Part shown: positions 10,335 through 18,204 of the stretch, in pieces | Numbering within the stretch: the first letter of the stretch is position 1 | How the letters are laid out: each line of letters starts with the position of its first letter | Origin: Mycobacterium sp. shizuoka-1 | Lineage (GTDB): Bacteria > Actinomycetota > Actinomycetes > Mycobacteriales > Mycobacteriaceae | Reading direction: 5' to 3' | Length of the DNA: 35,588 nt | Assembly (NCBI RefSeq): GCF_002723835.1 | Contig: NZ_BEWG01000112.1 | Location: 12,853 to 48,440 of the forward strand | Position numbers and translations under genes: made by a program | The notes under the pieces: generated by a model | What the model was told of the DNA's origin: nothing | Databases searched by the model: none | The model's input: only the letters and a program-made list of their open reading frames with translations

Positions 10335-10490
10335 ATGGGAACTTCGCGTCAGAACCGATCTGCAGTTAACAAGATTTTCGGCACCGAGCTGCCTCAGGAG
10401 TCCTCCGACGAACGCGATCCGGACGACAAACGTGACATCGCGGACCGCGACCAATGGCTCAGGGATAACGTTCCGCCGCACCACCATTGA
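10335..10490 (+). CDS. Small charged hypothetical protein (51 aa)
   Basis: An open frame of 52 codons gives a 51-residue, highly charged protein (many Asp, Glu and Arg; core DERDPDDKRDIADRD; C-terminus PPHHH). It has no membrane segment or cysteines and I do not recognise a named family. Support for coding: a purine-rich CCGGAGA 5-10 nt before the start, strong amino-acid bias and position as an independent unit after a terminator. GTG at 10332 is an alternative start. It stands alone between moaB2 and the porin gene. Confidence 0.55.
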   Translation: MGTSRQNRSAVNKIFGTELPQESSDERDPDDKRDIADRDQWLRDNVPPHHH

Positions 10491-10825
10491 GTATCGGCAG
10501 GTAGTGGGATCCGATTGCTCGGGTGGCTGCGGCCCCTGCCCTGTCGGGTCGTCCCACGCCGGGAAGTTCCCGGTTAACCGTGGCCGGCTTTCCAGCAAAC
10601 TTCCTCGCGCAAGAATTGATTCGACGCACCCCGACCCTATGCGTTGCCGCCCAGATGCCATCCCGTTATGTTCCTCGTGTCAACGATGAGCAGAGCGTAA
10701 GAGCAGGTTGTGAGGACTCTCATTGAACTGCCAAGCGCCGTGTGCGGTGTCAGCATGTTGGGACCCGAGCACGAACCACTAACTCGGTGAGCCCGCGGGT
10801 CACCGTCGACATAGCTAGGGAGAAC
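10491..10825 (+). promoter_or_regulatory. Intergenic region with porin promoter and long leader
   Basis: No convincing gene lies in this 335-bp stretch. The best promoter is TTGCCG (10644-10649), a 17-bp spacer and TATGTT (10667-10672). Transcription would begin near 10679 and leave a leader of about 147 nt before the porin ATG. A long untranslated leader has been described for mspA, so this is plausible, but the start site is inferred. Confidence 0.4.
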
Positions 10826-11464
10826 ATGAAGGTAATCGGTCGGGTACTGGTGGCGATGATCGCCGCCGTCGCGGCGTTGTTCGTCGGGACAGGTACCTCG
10901 CACGCAGGTTTGGACAACGAGCTGAGTCTGGTCGACGGCGGTGGCCGCACGATGACGATTCAGCAGTGGGACACCTTCCTCAACGGCGTGTTCCCCCTGG
11001 ACCGCAACCGGCTGACCCGTGAGTGGTTCCACTCCGGCAAGGCTGTCTACAGCGTGGTCGGCCCGGGTGCCGACGAGTTCGCGGGCACCTTGGAGCTGGG
11101 CTACCAGGTGGGCTTCCCGTGGTCGCTGGGTGTGGGCATCAACTTCAGCTACACCACGCCCAACATCCTGCTGGACGACGCTGACATCTCCCCGACGGGC
11201 TTCAACCCGCTGGGCTCGGTGATCACCCCGAACCTGTTCCCGGGTGTGTCGATCAGCGCCGACCTGGGCAATGGCCCCGGTATCCAGGAAGTCGCCACCT
11301 TCTCGGTGGACGTCGAAGGCCCCAACGGCTCGGTGGCGGTGGCCAACGCCCACGGCACCGTGACCGGTGCGGCCGGCGGTGTGCTGCTGCGTCCGTTCGC
11401 CCGGCTCATCTCCAAGGCCGGTGACAGCGTCACCACCTACGGCGAACCCTGGAACATGAACTGA
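10826..11464 (+). CDS. MspA-family outer-membrane porin
   Basis: A 212-residue precursor of an MspA-type octameric porin, the main hydrophilic channel of the mycobacterial outer membrane. The signal peptide is residues 1-27, ending in SHA before mature GLDNELSLVDGG. The mature 185 residues match MspA almost throughout, including FLNGVFPLDRNRLTREWFHS and the C-terminus TTYGEPWNMN. The two acidic constriction residues Asp90 and Asp91 of the mature protein are conserved in ILLDDADI. The ATG at 10826 has an AGGGAGA Shine-Dalgarno at 10817-10823. Compared with MspA it differs after the DD pair (SPTGFNPLGS), so it is a paralogue or orthologue in the MspA/B/C/D group; which one cannot be told here. 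Such porins are absent from tuberculosis-complex genomes. Confidence 0.95.
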   Translation: MKVIGRVLVAMIAAVAALFVGTGTSHAGLDNELSLVDGGGRTMTIQQWDTFLNGVFPLDRNRLTREWFHSGKAVYSVVGPGADEFAGTLELGYQVGFPWSLGVGINFSYTTPNILLDDADISPTGFNPLGSVITPNLFPGVSISADLGNGPGIQEVATFSVDVEGPNGSVAVANAHGTVTGAAGGVLLRPFARLISKAGDSVTTYGEPWNMN

Positions 11465-11478
11465 CTCCCTGAGCACGT

Positions 11479-11520
11479 CAACACAATGGCCCCCGGCATC
11501 CGCCGGGGGCCATTGTGTTG
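11479..11520. terminator. Bidirectional terminator between the porin gene and mscL
   Basis: A perfect 19-bp inverted repeat (11479-11497 with 11502-11520) closes an ATCC loop. Stem ends are A/T-rich (CAACACAATGG) and the centre is GCCCCCGGC. It lies between convergent genes, 15 bp after the porin stop and 9 bp before the mscL stop, and would serve both. Confidence 0.85.
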
Positions 11521-11528
11521 ATCGGGTG

Positions 11529-11984
11529 TCAGTCTCGGTCGGCGCTCGTGGTGTCCGCAGTGTCGGGGCTCGGGCCGGTCCCCGGGCCAGTGACCTTCTT
11601 TGGCGTCCCGTTCGCGTCCGCCAGCAGATCACGGATCTCGGTCAACAGGCTCAGTTCCGTGTCGCCGGCCTGCTCGACCTCGCCCTTCTTGCGCAGCCGG
11701 TTGTAGGGGACGACGACGAAGAAGTACACCACCGCGGCGACGAGGACGAAGTTGATCATGGCCGACAGCAAGATGTTGAGGTCGATGGCCTGCCCGCCGC
11801 CGATGCCGATGCGCAGGATGCCGTATTCGGTGTCCTTGCCCGCCCCGATGCGATCGATCAACGGTTGGATGATGCTGTCGGTGAACTTGGTGACCAACCC
11901 GGTGAACGCCGTACCGATCACCACCGCGACCGACAGGTCGACGATGTTGCCGCGGGCGAGAAATTCTTTGAAACCTTTCAACAC
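11529..11984 (-). CDS. mscL: Large-conductance mechanosensitive channel MscL
   Basis: A 151-residue pentameric channel that opens under hypo-osmotic membrane tension. The N-terminus LKGFKEFLARGNIVDLSVAV is the invariant amphipathic helix plus start of TM1; TM2 is around residues 70-92 (LLSAMINFVLVAAVVYFF), followed by PYNRLRKKGEVE and a charged cytoplasmic helix. The C-terminal tail (Thr/Pro/Asp-rich) is variable as in other mycobacteria. It matches M. tuberculosis Rv0985c. The start is a GTG at 11984 with AAAGGGGT a short distance upstream. Confidence 0.96.
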   Translation of the reverse strand: MLKGFKEFLARGNIVDLSVAVVIGTAFTGLVTKFTDSIIQPLIDRIGAGKDTEYGILRIGIGGGQAIDLNILLSAMINFVLVAAVVYFFVVVPYNRLRKKGEVEQAGDTELSLLTEIRDLLADANGTPKKVTGPGTGPSPDTADTTSADRD

Positions 11985-12067
11985 GACATGACCCCTTTCA
12001 CGTGGGAATTGGCTTGTCAGCAGGACTGCTCCCCGAGACCTCGAAGGGTAGTACGGCGCTGGGCGCC

Positions 12068-12718
12068 TCAGTGGATCGTCAGCGTGACGGTCTGCACCAG
12101 CGTGGCGGCGGCCAGGGCGCGCGCGGCCGGGGCCGGTAGCGCCACCAGGACCACCCGGTCATCGCCCGATCCGGCGGCTTTCTGCTTCGCTGACACCAGC
12201 ACCACGATGGCGTCCGAGGCCACCAGCGTCGGCGTGGCGTCCGCGCCGGCGTCCGGGGCGCCCATCACATCCACCACGTCGCCGGGCCTGATCAGGTCGA
12301 GCACCGCCGCGTCGGCAAGGTGCAGCGGCACCACTCGTGCGTCCGGCCCGGCGGTGAGGCCCGCAAGGCGGGAGCCCAGCACGCGCACGTCGGTGAGTAT
12401 CTCGCCGCGCCGGGCCGGTCCGGCCAGGGTGGTGCCGACGAGGGATTCGACAACGGTCTGAGCGCCGTCGGGTACTGTTGCGGCAGAACGCTTTTCCAGC
12501 GCAATGTCGTCGGCGGACAACGCGATACCGGGGCGCAGGTCGCGCGCGGCGACCACGACATCGGATCGTCGGTCACCGGGATCCGGTCGCAGGGCGGCGA
12601 TGCCGGCGAGGACGACCAGGCTGCCCGCCGCGACGCGGCGGGCCACCACCGTGCGGGTGGCGTCTGGCCGCAAGTGCCGGATTCGGCTCGACAGTGTGGG
12701 ATTGAGCGACTCGCCCAT
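12068..12718 (-). CDS. SAF-domain membrane-anchored protein (CpaB/RcpC-like)
   Basis: A 216-residue protein with one N-terminal TM segment (about residues 24-43) followed by an SAF domain (about 52-115: VVVAARDLRPGIALSADDI, then GTTLAGPARRGEILTD). SAF domains occur in CpaB/RcpC, where they act in Flp pilus assembly outside the membrane, and in sialic-acid-synthase antifreeze-like proteins. The C-terminal half (LIRPGDVVDVMG) fits the second half of CpaB-like proteins. No pilus genes are near, so the role is open. The ATG at 12718 gives MGESLNPTL. It stands alone on the minus strand, about 80 bp beyond mscL. Confidence 0.75.
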   Translation of the reverse strand: MGESLNPTLSSRIRHLRPDATRTVVARRVAAGSLVVLAGIAALRPDPGDRRSDVVVAARDLRPGIALSADDIALEKRSAATVPDGAQTVVESLVGTTLAGPARRGEILTDVRVLGSRLAGLTAGPDARVVPLHLADAAVLDLIRPGDVVDVMGAPDAGADATPTLVASDAIVVLVSAKQKAAGSGDDRVVLVALPAPAARALAAATLVQTVTLTIH

Positions 12719-12891
12719 GCGGCCACCGTAGCGGGGTGCGCTGCTCCGGAATTTCCTGGCGGGACTCGCCTGTTGATAAGTGGGCTGGGTGCGGCGGTTT
12801 TTCGTCGTTTCCGGCTTCGGGCATATCGTTGCCTGTACGTTTACCTAACTGTTGTTACGGCGCCTGGGCGGGTGAGTAAGGAGGCGCGGCC

Positions 12892-14055
12892 ATGAATGCC
12901 GATCAGCTTCTGGCACGCAACCTGCTGTCCGCGCTGGCCAACGGCGAAGTGCAGCCGCACTTTCAGCCGATCGTGTCGTTGGAGGACCGCCACGTTCTCG
13001 GGTTCGAAGTCCTTGCCCGATGGCACGATCCGGCCCAAGGGTTCATCAGCCCGGAGCGCTTCATCCCGGTGGCCGATCGGTTCGGCCTGCTGGACCGTTT
13101 GCTCGACCAATTGATGCGGACGTCATTTCAGGCCGCGGCCCAGTGGCCGCACAACCTCTTTCTCGGGTTCAACGTCTCACCCACGCAGCTGCGCAACGCC
13201 GAGCTGGCGACCAGGATCGCCACGGCCGCCATCGAGGCGTCATTTCCCTTGAGCCGCGTGCACATTGAGGTGACGGAGTCGGGTTTCATCGAAGACCTGA
13301 CCCAGCCCCGTCGCACGCTCGACCGGTTGATCAACCTCGGTTGCATGATCGCGATGGATGACTTCGGCACCGGCTATTCCAGCCTCACCTGGCTGAGCAC
13401 GTTGCCGTTCTCCAAGATCAAGGTCGACTCGAGTTTCGTGATGGCGATGCAGGACCACCGGCAGAGCCGAAAGATCGTCGACGCAGTGGTGGGCCTCGGG
13501 CACAGTCTCGGGCTGGCGGTCGTGGCGGAGGGGGTCGAGACCGCCGAGCAGGCCGAGCTGCTCAAAGGCATGGGATGCAAGCTCGCGCAGGGTTACCTGT
13601 TCGGTCGGCCGACGCCGGCGATCCAGGTCCCGGACGTGTTGGCCGCCAGCGCGGCCCGCGCCCGCGACGCCGAACCGTCGGCGTCGATGTCGCTGGAGTT
13701 CCGGGCGCATCGGCTCTCGGAGGCCTACGAATCCACCGCCGCCGTCGCGTTCATGGACCCCACCGGCACCGTTGTCGCGTCCAGCTCGGCCTTTGATCGC
13801 ACAATGGAGGTCGGTCCGGGTGAAGCGGCCGGCCGGCACATCTGGGAGTTGATCGGGGTGACACCCGAGACGTTCGCCCAGCTGCGGGCGACCGATCTGC
13901 TCGACCAGCCGTTTCCGGCCTTCGACGAGACAACGGCCAGCGGGTCGATCGCGCGCGTGCTGATCCGTCCGGTCAAGGACGAGAGAAGCGAATTGCTCGG
14001 GTATTCAGTCGAATTCGGCGATTCCGAGCAGAGTTCGACCGAGGTGGCGTCCTGA
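12892..14055 (+). CDS. EAL-domain cyclic-di-GMP phosphodiesterase with C-terminal PAS-like domain
   Basis: A 387-residue protein. Residues 10-250 are an EAL domain that hydrolyses c-di-GMP to pGpG. The signature Glu39 is in EVLAR, followed by the Asn of FNVSPTQL, Glu of HIEVTESG, the metal ligands Asp156-Asp157 of DDFGTGYSSL, Lys of KIKVDSSFV, Glu of AEGVET, and the terminal QGYLFGRP. All residues normally needed for catalysis are present, so an active enzyme is expected. Residues about 275-385 look like a PAS-type sensor fold (STAAVAFMDPTGTVVASSSAFDRTM), here at the unusual C-terminal side. No GGDEF domain is attached. The ATG at 12892 has an AAGGAGGCG Shine-Dalgarno. It converges with the zinc-ribbon gene 13 bp away. 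Confidence 0.88.
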   Translation: MNADQLLARNLLSALANGEVQPHFQPIVSLEDRHVLGFEVLARWHDPAQGFISPERFIPVADRFGLLDRLLDQLMRTSFQAAAQWPHNLFLGFNVSPTQLRNAELATRIATAAIEASFPLSRVHIEVTESGFIEDLTQPRRTLDRLINLGCMIAMDDFGTGYSSLTWLSTLPFSKIKVDSSFVMAMQDHRQSRKIVDAVVGLGHSLGLAVVAEGVETAEQAELLKGMGCKLAQGYLFGRPTPAIQVPDVLAASAARARDAEPSASMSLEFRAHRLSEAYESTAAVAFMDPTGTVVASSSAFDRTMEVGPGEAAGRHIWELIGVTPETFAQLRATDLLDQPFPAFDETTASGSIARVLIRPVKDERSELLGYSVEFGDSEQSSTEVAS

Positions 14056-14068
14056 CGGACGATGTTCG

Positions 14069-14386
14069 TCAGCTCGAGGCTGCGGCGGCCGGCGTCGAGG
14101 TGCTCGCACTCGAGGAACTCGACGAGCTGGACGACGACTCGCTGGAGCTCGAGGATTTCTCCGAACTCGACGACGAGGAGGACTCCGACTTGCCGGTGCT
14201 CTTGGTGGAGTCACGGCTGTCAGTGCGGTAGAAGCCGCTGCCCTTGAACACCACTCCCACCGAGTTGAACAGCTTGCGCAGCCGACCGGAGCACTGGGGG
14301 CAGCTGGTCAGCGCATCGTCAGTGAACGCCTGCACCGCGTCGAAGCGGTTGTCGCACTCGGTGCACGCGTAGCTGTAGGTCGGCAC
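14069..14386 (-). CDS. FmdB-type zinc-ribbon protein, homologue of Rv0991c (Ruc)
   Basis: A 105-residue protein with an N-terminal zinc ribbon (MPTYSYACTECDNRF, then CPQC) and a C-terminal tail made almost entirely of Ser with Glu, Lys, Thr and Ala, expected to be disordered. The M. tuberculosis homologue Rv0991c has been described as a redox-regulated chaperone (Ruc); position beside the cyclo-ligase gene supports orthology. The four cysteines would bind zinc when reduced. The start is a GTG at 14386 with GGAGGT at ideal distance (14391-14397 on this strand). A CIRCE-like element lies 29 bp upstream, predicting HrcA control and heat induction. Confidence 0.88.
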   Translation of the reverse strand: MPTYSYACTECDNRFDAVQAFTDDALTSCPQCSGRLRKLFNSVGVVFKGSGFYRTDSRDSTKSTGKSESSSSSSSEKSSSSSESSSSSSSSSSASTSTPAAAASS

Positions 14387-14414
14387 ATGAACCTCCGGGA
14401 CGAGACGTGGTCTT

Positions 14415-14441
14415 TTAGCACTCTACCGTGCCAAGTGCTAG
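14415..14441. promoter_or_regulatory. CIRCE-like operator (HrcA binding site)
   Basis: TTAGCACTC at 14415-14423, a 9-nt spacer and AAGTGCTAG at 14433-14441. The left arm is exactly consensus CIRCE and the right arm matches at 7 of 9 positions; spacer length is exactly that of CIRCE. It sits just upstream of the FmdB-type gene, a heat-shock gene in M. tuberculosis. Confidence 0.75.
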
Positions 14442-14565
14442 AACCGCCATGTGGTACTTATCATTCCCGATACCGCGCAGGGGTGAGCCGGGCGACCAGG
14501 TGCCGCTGAATTGCGGCAAAACGGGATCGCCGGGGGAGGCTCGGGTGCATGGTAGGCCGGTGGCC

Positions 14566-15171
14566 TCACGACGTGGCGGCCAACGTGAACAGGCCGTGTT
14601 TGGGGGTCAGGACATGGGTCATCCGAATGTCATGAGCCTCGCTGGGCAGCTCGTCGACGACCTCGCTGTCCCGGACCACCGCGACGAGCTTGGTGCCGGG
14701 TTTGCACAGGGCCAGCGAACGGTCGTAGAACCCGCCGCCACGCCCCAGCCGCACCCCGCGGCGGTCCACTGCCAGCGCGGGAACCAGCACCACGTCCGCC
14801 TGCGCCACCGCCGAGCTGGGCAGCCACGGCTCCGGCGGCTCCAGCAGCCCGAACCGGGCCGCGACCAGAGTGCCCGGCACGTAGACGCCCCACAGCAGGG
14901 CGAGCGGCGCGCCGTCGGCGTCCGACCGCGTCACCGGCAACAGCACCCGGGCGCACAACTCGCGCAGCCGGTCCACCAGCTGCGGCGAGCCGGGTTCGGT
15001 GCCGACCGGCAGATAGGCGCAGACGGTGTCGTCCGGACCCACGAACTCCCCGAGGTGGCCGGTCAGCGCCAGCGCCTCGGCTGCCCGGTCCGCGTCGGAA
15101 ACCGCGCGTCGCGCGGCCAACAGGGCCTGCCTGTGGTGGGCTTTCGAACCGGCGAACACGCCGTCCACCAT
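14566..15171 (-). CDS. 5-formyltetrahydrofolate cyclo-ligase
   Basis: A protein of about 201 residues that converts 5-formyl-THF to 5,10-methenyl-THF with ATP. Family marks are KAHHRQALLAARRAV at the N-terminus, YLPVGTEPGS in the middle, VLVPALAVDRRGVRLGRGGG and FYDR (phosphate-binding loop) near residue 150, and the C-terminal DELPSEAHDIRMTHVLTP. It matches M. tuberculosis Rv0992c. The start is set at the ATG at 15171; a GTG at 15210 extends it by 13 residues, and neither has a clear ribosome-binding site. It is divergent from galU with only 63 bp between the chosen start codons, so promoters must be closely packed or leaderless. Confidence 0.9.
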   Translation of the reverse strand: MVDGVFAGSKAHHRQALLAARRAVSDADRAAEALALTGHLGEFVGPDDTVCAYLPVGTEPGSPQLVDRLRELCARVLLPVTRSDADGAPLALLWGVYVPGTLVAARFGLLEPPEPWLPSSAVAQADVVLVPALAVDRRGVRLGRGGGFYDRSLALCKPGTKLVAVVRDSEVVDELPSEAHDIRMTHVLTPKHGLFTLAATS

Positions 15172-15221
15172 GTCAGTGCGCGCGTCGATTGCGCCAGAGT
15201 GAAGGGTCACGATGATGGCGA

Positions 15222-15227
15222 TAGGGT
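15222..15227 (+). promoter_or_regulatory. -10 element implying a leaderless galU transcript
   Basis: TAGGGT (TANNNT) ends 7 nt before the galU ATG at 15235, the spacing expected when transcription begins at the A of the start codon. No Shine-Dalgarno site precedes the ATG. Confidence 0.45.
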
Positions 15228-15234
15228 GTGAACG

Positions 15235-16155
15235 ATGAGGCCGTCAGAGGTCCCGTTCCCGCGCACAGCGATTGTTCCCGCGGCCGGGCTGGGTACCCGA
15301 TTCCTGCCCGCGACCAAGACAGTGCCCAAGGAATTGTTGCCGGTCGTGGACACGCCGGGCATCGAGTTGGTCGCCGAGGAAGCCGCCGAGGCGGGTGCCG
15401 AGCGGTTGGTGATCGTCACCTCCGAGGGCAAAGACAGCGTCGTCGCGCACTTCGTCGAGGACCTGGTGCTCGAGGGGACGCTGGAGGCCCGCGGTAAGAA
15501 GGCGATGCTCGAGAAGGTGCGCCGGGCGCCGGCCCTGATCAAGGTCGAGTCGGTGGTCCAGCACGAGCCGTTGGGCCTGGGACATGCCGTCGGGTGTGTG
15601 GAATCGGTGCTCTCGCCCGACGAGGACGCCGTGGCGGTGCTGCTGCCCGACGACCTGGTGCTGCCGACCGGCGTGCTGGAGACGATGGCGAAGGTCCGGG
15701 CCAAGCGCGGCGGCACGGTGCTGTGTGCGATCGAGGTGTCGGAGGCCGAGGTCAGTGCCTACGGCGTGTTCGACGTCGAAGAGGTGCCGGATGCGGCCAA
15801 TCCCAACGTGCTCAAGGTCAACGGCATGGTGGAGAAGCCCAAGGCGGAGGATGCGCCGTCGCGGTTCGCCGCGGCCGGCCGCTACCTGCTGGACCGGGCG
15901 ATCTTCGATGCGCTGCGCCGCGTCGACCGGGGTGTCGGCGGCGAGATCCAGTTGACCGACGCGATCGAGTTGCTGATCACCGAAGGCCACCCGGTGCATG
16001 TCGTGGTGCACCGCGGCTCTCGACACGACTTGGGAAATCCCGGCGGCTACCTGAAGGCTGCGGTTGACTTTGCGTTGGATCGTGACGACTATGGCCCGGA
16101 TTTGCGGCAATGGTTGGTGGCGCGACTAGGCCTGGCCGACAAGACCGTCAAGTAA
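15235..16155 (+). CDS. galU: UTP-glucose-1-phosphate uridylyltransferase
   Basis: A 306-residue nucleotidyltransferase making UDP-glucose from UTP and glucose-1-phosphate, a precursor for cell-wall galactan and glycolipids. The nucleotide-binding motif IVPAAGLGTRFLPATKTVPK is at residues 10-29 with ELLPVVDTP following; QHEPLGLGHAV, LLPDDLVLP and GEIQLTDAIELL are the usual internal blocks. It has the same length as M. tuberculosis Rv0993. It is the first gene of galU-moeA-like-rimJ, with a 49-bp gap to the next gene. Confidence 0.96.
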   Translation: MRPSEVPFPRTAIVPAAGLGTRFLPATKTVPKELLPVVDTPGIELVAEEAAEAGAERLVIVTSEGKDSVVAHFVEDLVLEGTLEARGKKAMLEKVRRAPALIKVESVVQHEPLGLGHAVGCVESVLSPDEDAVAVLLPDDLVLPTGVLETMAKVRAKRGGTVLCAIEVSEAEVSAYGVFDVEEVPDAANPNVLKVNGMVEKPKAEDAPSRFAAAGRYLLDRAIFDALRRVDRGVGGEIQLTDAIELLITEGHPVHVVVHRGSRHDLGNPGGYLKAAVDFALDRDDYGPDLRQWLVARLGLADKTVK

Positions 16156-16204
16156 GAGCTGCGGCGGGCCCGCGCGATCGGGGCTCGAGGCAGAAAGGCG
16201 CGCG

Positions 16205-17461
16205 GTGCGTTCGGTAGAGGAACAGCAGGCCAGGGTGGCGGCCGCCGCGGTGGCGCCGCGACCGGTTCGGGTGCCGATCGCCGAGGCTCAGGGCCTGATG
16301 TGCGCTGAGGAAGTGATCACCGAGCATCCGTTGCCGGGGTTCGATCAGGCCGCCATCGACGGCTATGCGGTGCGCAGCGTCGATGTCCAGGGCATCGGTG
16401 CCGGCGGCGACGACGAGCAAGGCGATGGTGAGATCAGCCTGCCGGTGATGGGGGTGATCGAGGCCGGCACCCGCACGCCGAGCCGGCTGCAGCCCAAACA
16501 GGCGGCCCGGGTGCAGACCGGGGCGCCGATGCCGACTCTGGCCGACGCGGTTCTCCCGCTGCGCTGGACCGACGGCGGTCAGGCCCGGGTGCGGGTGCTG
16601 CGCGGAGTGCGTTCGGGCGCCTATGTCCGCCGGGCCGGCGACGACGTCCAGCCCGGTGACGTGGCCGTGCGGGCCGGTGCGATCATCGGCGCCGCGCAGG
16701 TGGGGCTGCTGGCAGCGGTCGGCCGGGAGCGGGTGCTCGTGCATCCGCGGCCACGGGTGACGGTGATGAGCGTGGGCGGTGAGCTCGTCGACATCTCCCG
16801 TACGCCGGGCAACGGCCAGGTGTACGACGTCAACTCCTATGCGATCGCCGCCGCGGCCCGAGACGCCGGCGCCGAGGTGAACCGGCTTGGCATCGTCAGC
16901 GCGGATCCCAAGGATTTGCGCGAGGTGGTCGAGGGCCAGCTCAACCGTGCTGAGCTGGTGGTGATCGCCGGTGCGGTCGGTGGTGCGGCGGCGGAGAGCG
17001 TGCGCACCGTGCTGTCCAAGCTGGGGGAGATGGAAGTCGCCAGGATCGCGATGCATCCGGGGTCGGTCCAGGGGTTCGGCCAGCTGGGGCGCGAAGGGGT
17101 GCCGACCTTCCTGCTGCCGGCGAATCCGGTGAGCGCTCTGGTGGTCTTCGAGGTCATGGTTCGGCCGTTGATCCGGCTGTCGCAGGGCAAACGGCAGCCG
17201 ATGCGGCGTGTCGTGCAGGCCCGGGCGCTGTCGCCGATTTCGTCGGTAGCCGGGCGCAAGGGATACCTGCGCGGGCAGCTGATGCGAGACCAGGACACCG
17301 GCGAATATCTGGTGCAGGCGCTCGGTGGGGCCCCCGGCGCCTCGTCGCATCTGCTGGCCACGTTGGCCGAGGCGAACTGTCTGGTGGTGGTGCCCACCGA
17401 GGTCGATCAGGTCCGGACCGGTGAGCTGGTCGACGTCGCCTTCCTGGCTCAACGCGGCTGA
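16205..17461 (+). CDS. MoeA/gephyrin-like protein with degenerate active site (Glp candidate; annotated moeA1 in M. tuberculosis)
   Basis: A 418-residue protein with the complete MoeA/gephyrin-E fold, the orthologue of M. tuberculosis MoeA1 (Rv0994) by position. Classical MoeA inserts molybdate into adenylylated molybdopterin. Here the N-terminal AIDGYAVRS motif is kept, but several catalytic motifs have changed: VMSVGGELVD replaces the T-G-D-E-L loop, IAGAVGGAAAES replaces the GGVSVG loop, AMHPGSVQGFGQ replaces the PGKP block, and LLPANPVSAL replaces LPGNPVS. This suggests a repurposed protein. Corynebacterial Glp, a gephyrin-like divisome protein, is encoded near its membrane receptor GlpR, and the same neighbourhood is seen here. 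The start is the GTG at 16205. Confidence 0.85.
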   Translation: MRSVEEQQARVAAAAVAPRPVRVPIAEAQGLMCAEEVITEHPLPGFDQAAIDGYAVRSVDVQGIGAGGDDEQGDGEISLPVMGVIEAGTRTPSRLQPKQAARVQTGAPMPTLADAVLPLRWTDGGQARVRVLRGVRSGAYVRRAGDDVQPGDVAVRAGAIIGAAQVGLLAAVGRERVLVHPRPRVTVMSVGGELVDISRTPGNGQVYDVNSYAIAAAARDAGAEVNRLGIVSADPKDLREVVEGQLNRAELVVIAGAVGGAAAESVRTVLSKLGEMEVARIAMHPGSVQGFGQLGREGVPTFLLPANPVSALVVFEVMVRPLIRLSQGKRQPMRRVVQARALSPISSVAGRKGYLRGQLMRDQDTGEYLVQALGGAPGASSHLLATLAEANCLVVVPTEVDQVRTGELVDVAFLAQRG

Positions 17462-17474
17462 ACCGCGGATCACG

Positions 17475-18128
17475 GTGAATCTCCTGCGCAACAGTTCTGT
17501 GCACCCGGGATGGCCCGCGCAGGTCGGACCGCTGCGGGTGCGTGCAGGCGTGGTCCGGTTGCGTCCGGTGCGCATGCGCGACGCGGCGATGTGGAGCCGC
17601 ATCCGGATGGCCGATCGTCGTTTCCTGGAACCGTGGGAGCCGACAGCCGAGGTGGATTGGGCTGTGCGACATGCGGTTTCGTCGTGGCCGGCGGTGTGTT
17701 CCGGGCTTCGCGGCGAGGCGCGCAAGGGCCGGATGCTGCCGTACGTCATCGAATTGGACGGGCAGTTCTGCGGTCAGCTCACGATCGGGAACGTGACCCA
17801 CGGCGCCTTGCGCTCGGCCTGGATCGGCTACTGGGTGTCCAGTGCCGTCACCGGCGGCGGGGTGGCGACCGGAGCGCTGGCACTCGGGCTGGACCACTGT
17901 TTCGGACCGGTCACGTTGCATCGGGTGGAGGCCACGGTGCGGCCGGAGAACGCGGCCAGTCGAGCGGTGCTGGCCAAGGCCGGCTTCCGCGAGGAGGGCC
18001 TGTTGCAGCGGTACCTCGACGTCGACGGCGCGTGGCGGGACCACCTGCTGGTCGCGATGACGGTGGAAGAGGTGGACGGTTCGGTGGCGGGCCGTTTGGT
18101 GCATCACGGGCTGGCGCAGTGGGCGTGA
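17475..18128 (+). CDS. rimJ: GNAT-family ribosomal-protein N-acetyltransferase (RimJ-like)
   Basis: A 217-residue GNAT acetyltransferase of the RimJ/RimL type, which acetylates protein N-termini using acetyl-CoA. Support: LRPVRMRDAAMWSRIRMADR near the N-terminus, the IGYWVSSAVTGGGVATGAL acetyl-CoA loop, and HRVEATVRPENAASRAVLAK followed by AGFREEGLLQRYL, diagnostic for the family. The true substrate is not shown; it may not be a ribosomal protein. It matches M. tuberculosis Rv0995. The start is the GTG at 17475, 13 bp after the MoeA-like stop; later starts are possible. Confidence 0.88.
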   Translation: MNLLRNSSVHPGWPAQVGPLRVRAGVVRLRPVRMRDAAMWSRIRMADRRFLEPWEPTAEVDWAVRHAVSSWPAVCSGLRGEARKGRMLPYVIELDGQFCGQLTIGNVTHGALRSAWIGYWVSSAVTGGGVATGALALGLDHCFGPVTLHRVEATVRPENAASRAVLAKAGFREEGLLQRYLDVDGAWRDHLLVAMTVEEVDGSVAGRLVHHGLAQWA

Positions 18129-18175
18129 TTCCCGAGCTGATTTGTTACTGATGTGACATTTGGGGCTGTTGGTGC

Positions 18176-18204
18176 TTGTCATGGGCTAATTACATGTGTG
18201 TAAT
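18176..18204 (+). promoter_or_regulatory. SigA-like promoter for the three-TM protein gene
   Basis: TTGTCA (18176-18181), a 17-bp spacer and TGTAAT (18199-18204, five of six bases of TATAAT) form one of the best promoters in the window. Predicted start is near 18211, 64 nt before the ATG at 18275. Confidence 0.6.

Noticed and set aside
12719..12891. Possible c-di-GMP riboswitch before the EAL gene
   Set aside because: No GEMM-like conserved core was recognised in the 173-bp gap.
14069..14200. Ser-rich repeat coding region of the FmdB-type gene as a DNA repeat or recombination site
   Set aside because: It is explained by the low-complexity Ser tail of the protein, which is common in mycobacterial homologues.
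15244..16110. Long minus-strand open frame opposite galU, and similar ones opposite moeA and the GlpR-like gene
   Set aside because: Composition is His/Arg/Gln/Pro-rich with no domain; it mirrors codon bias of the true plus-strand gene.
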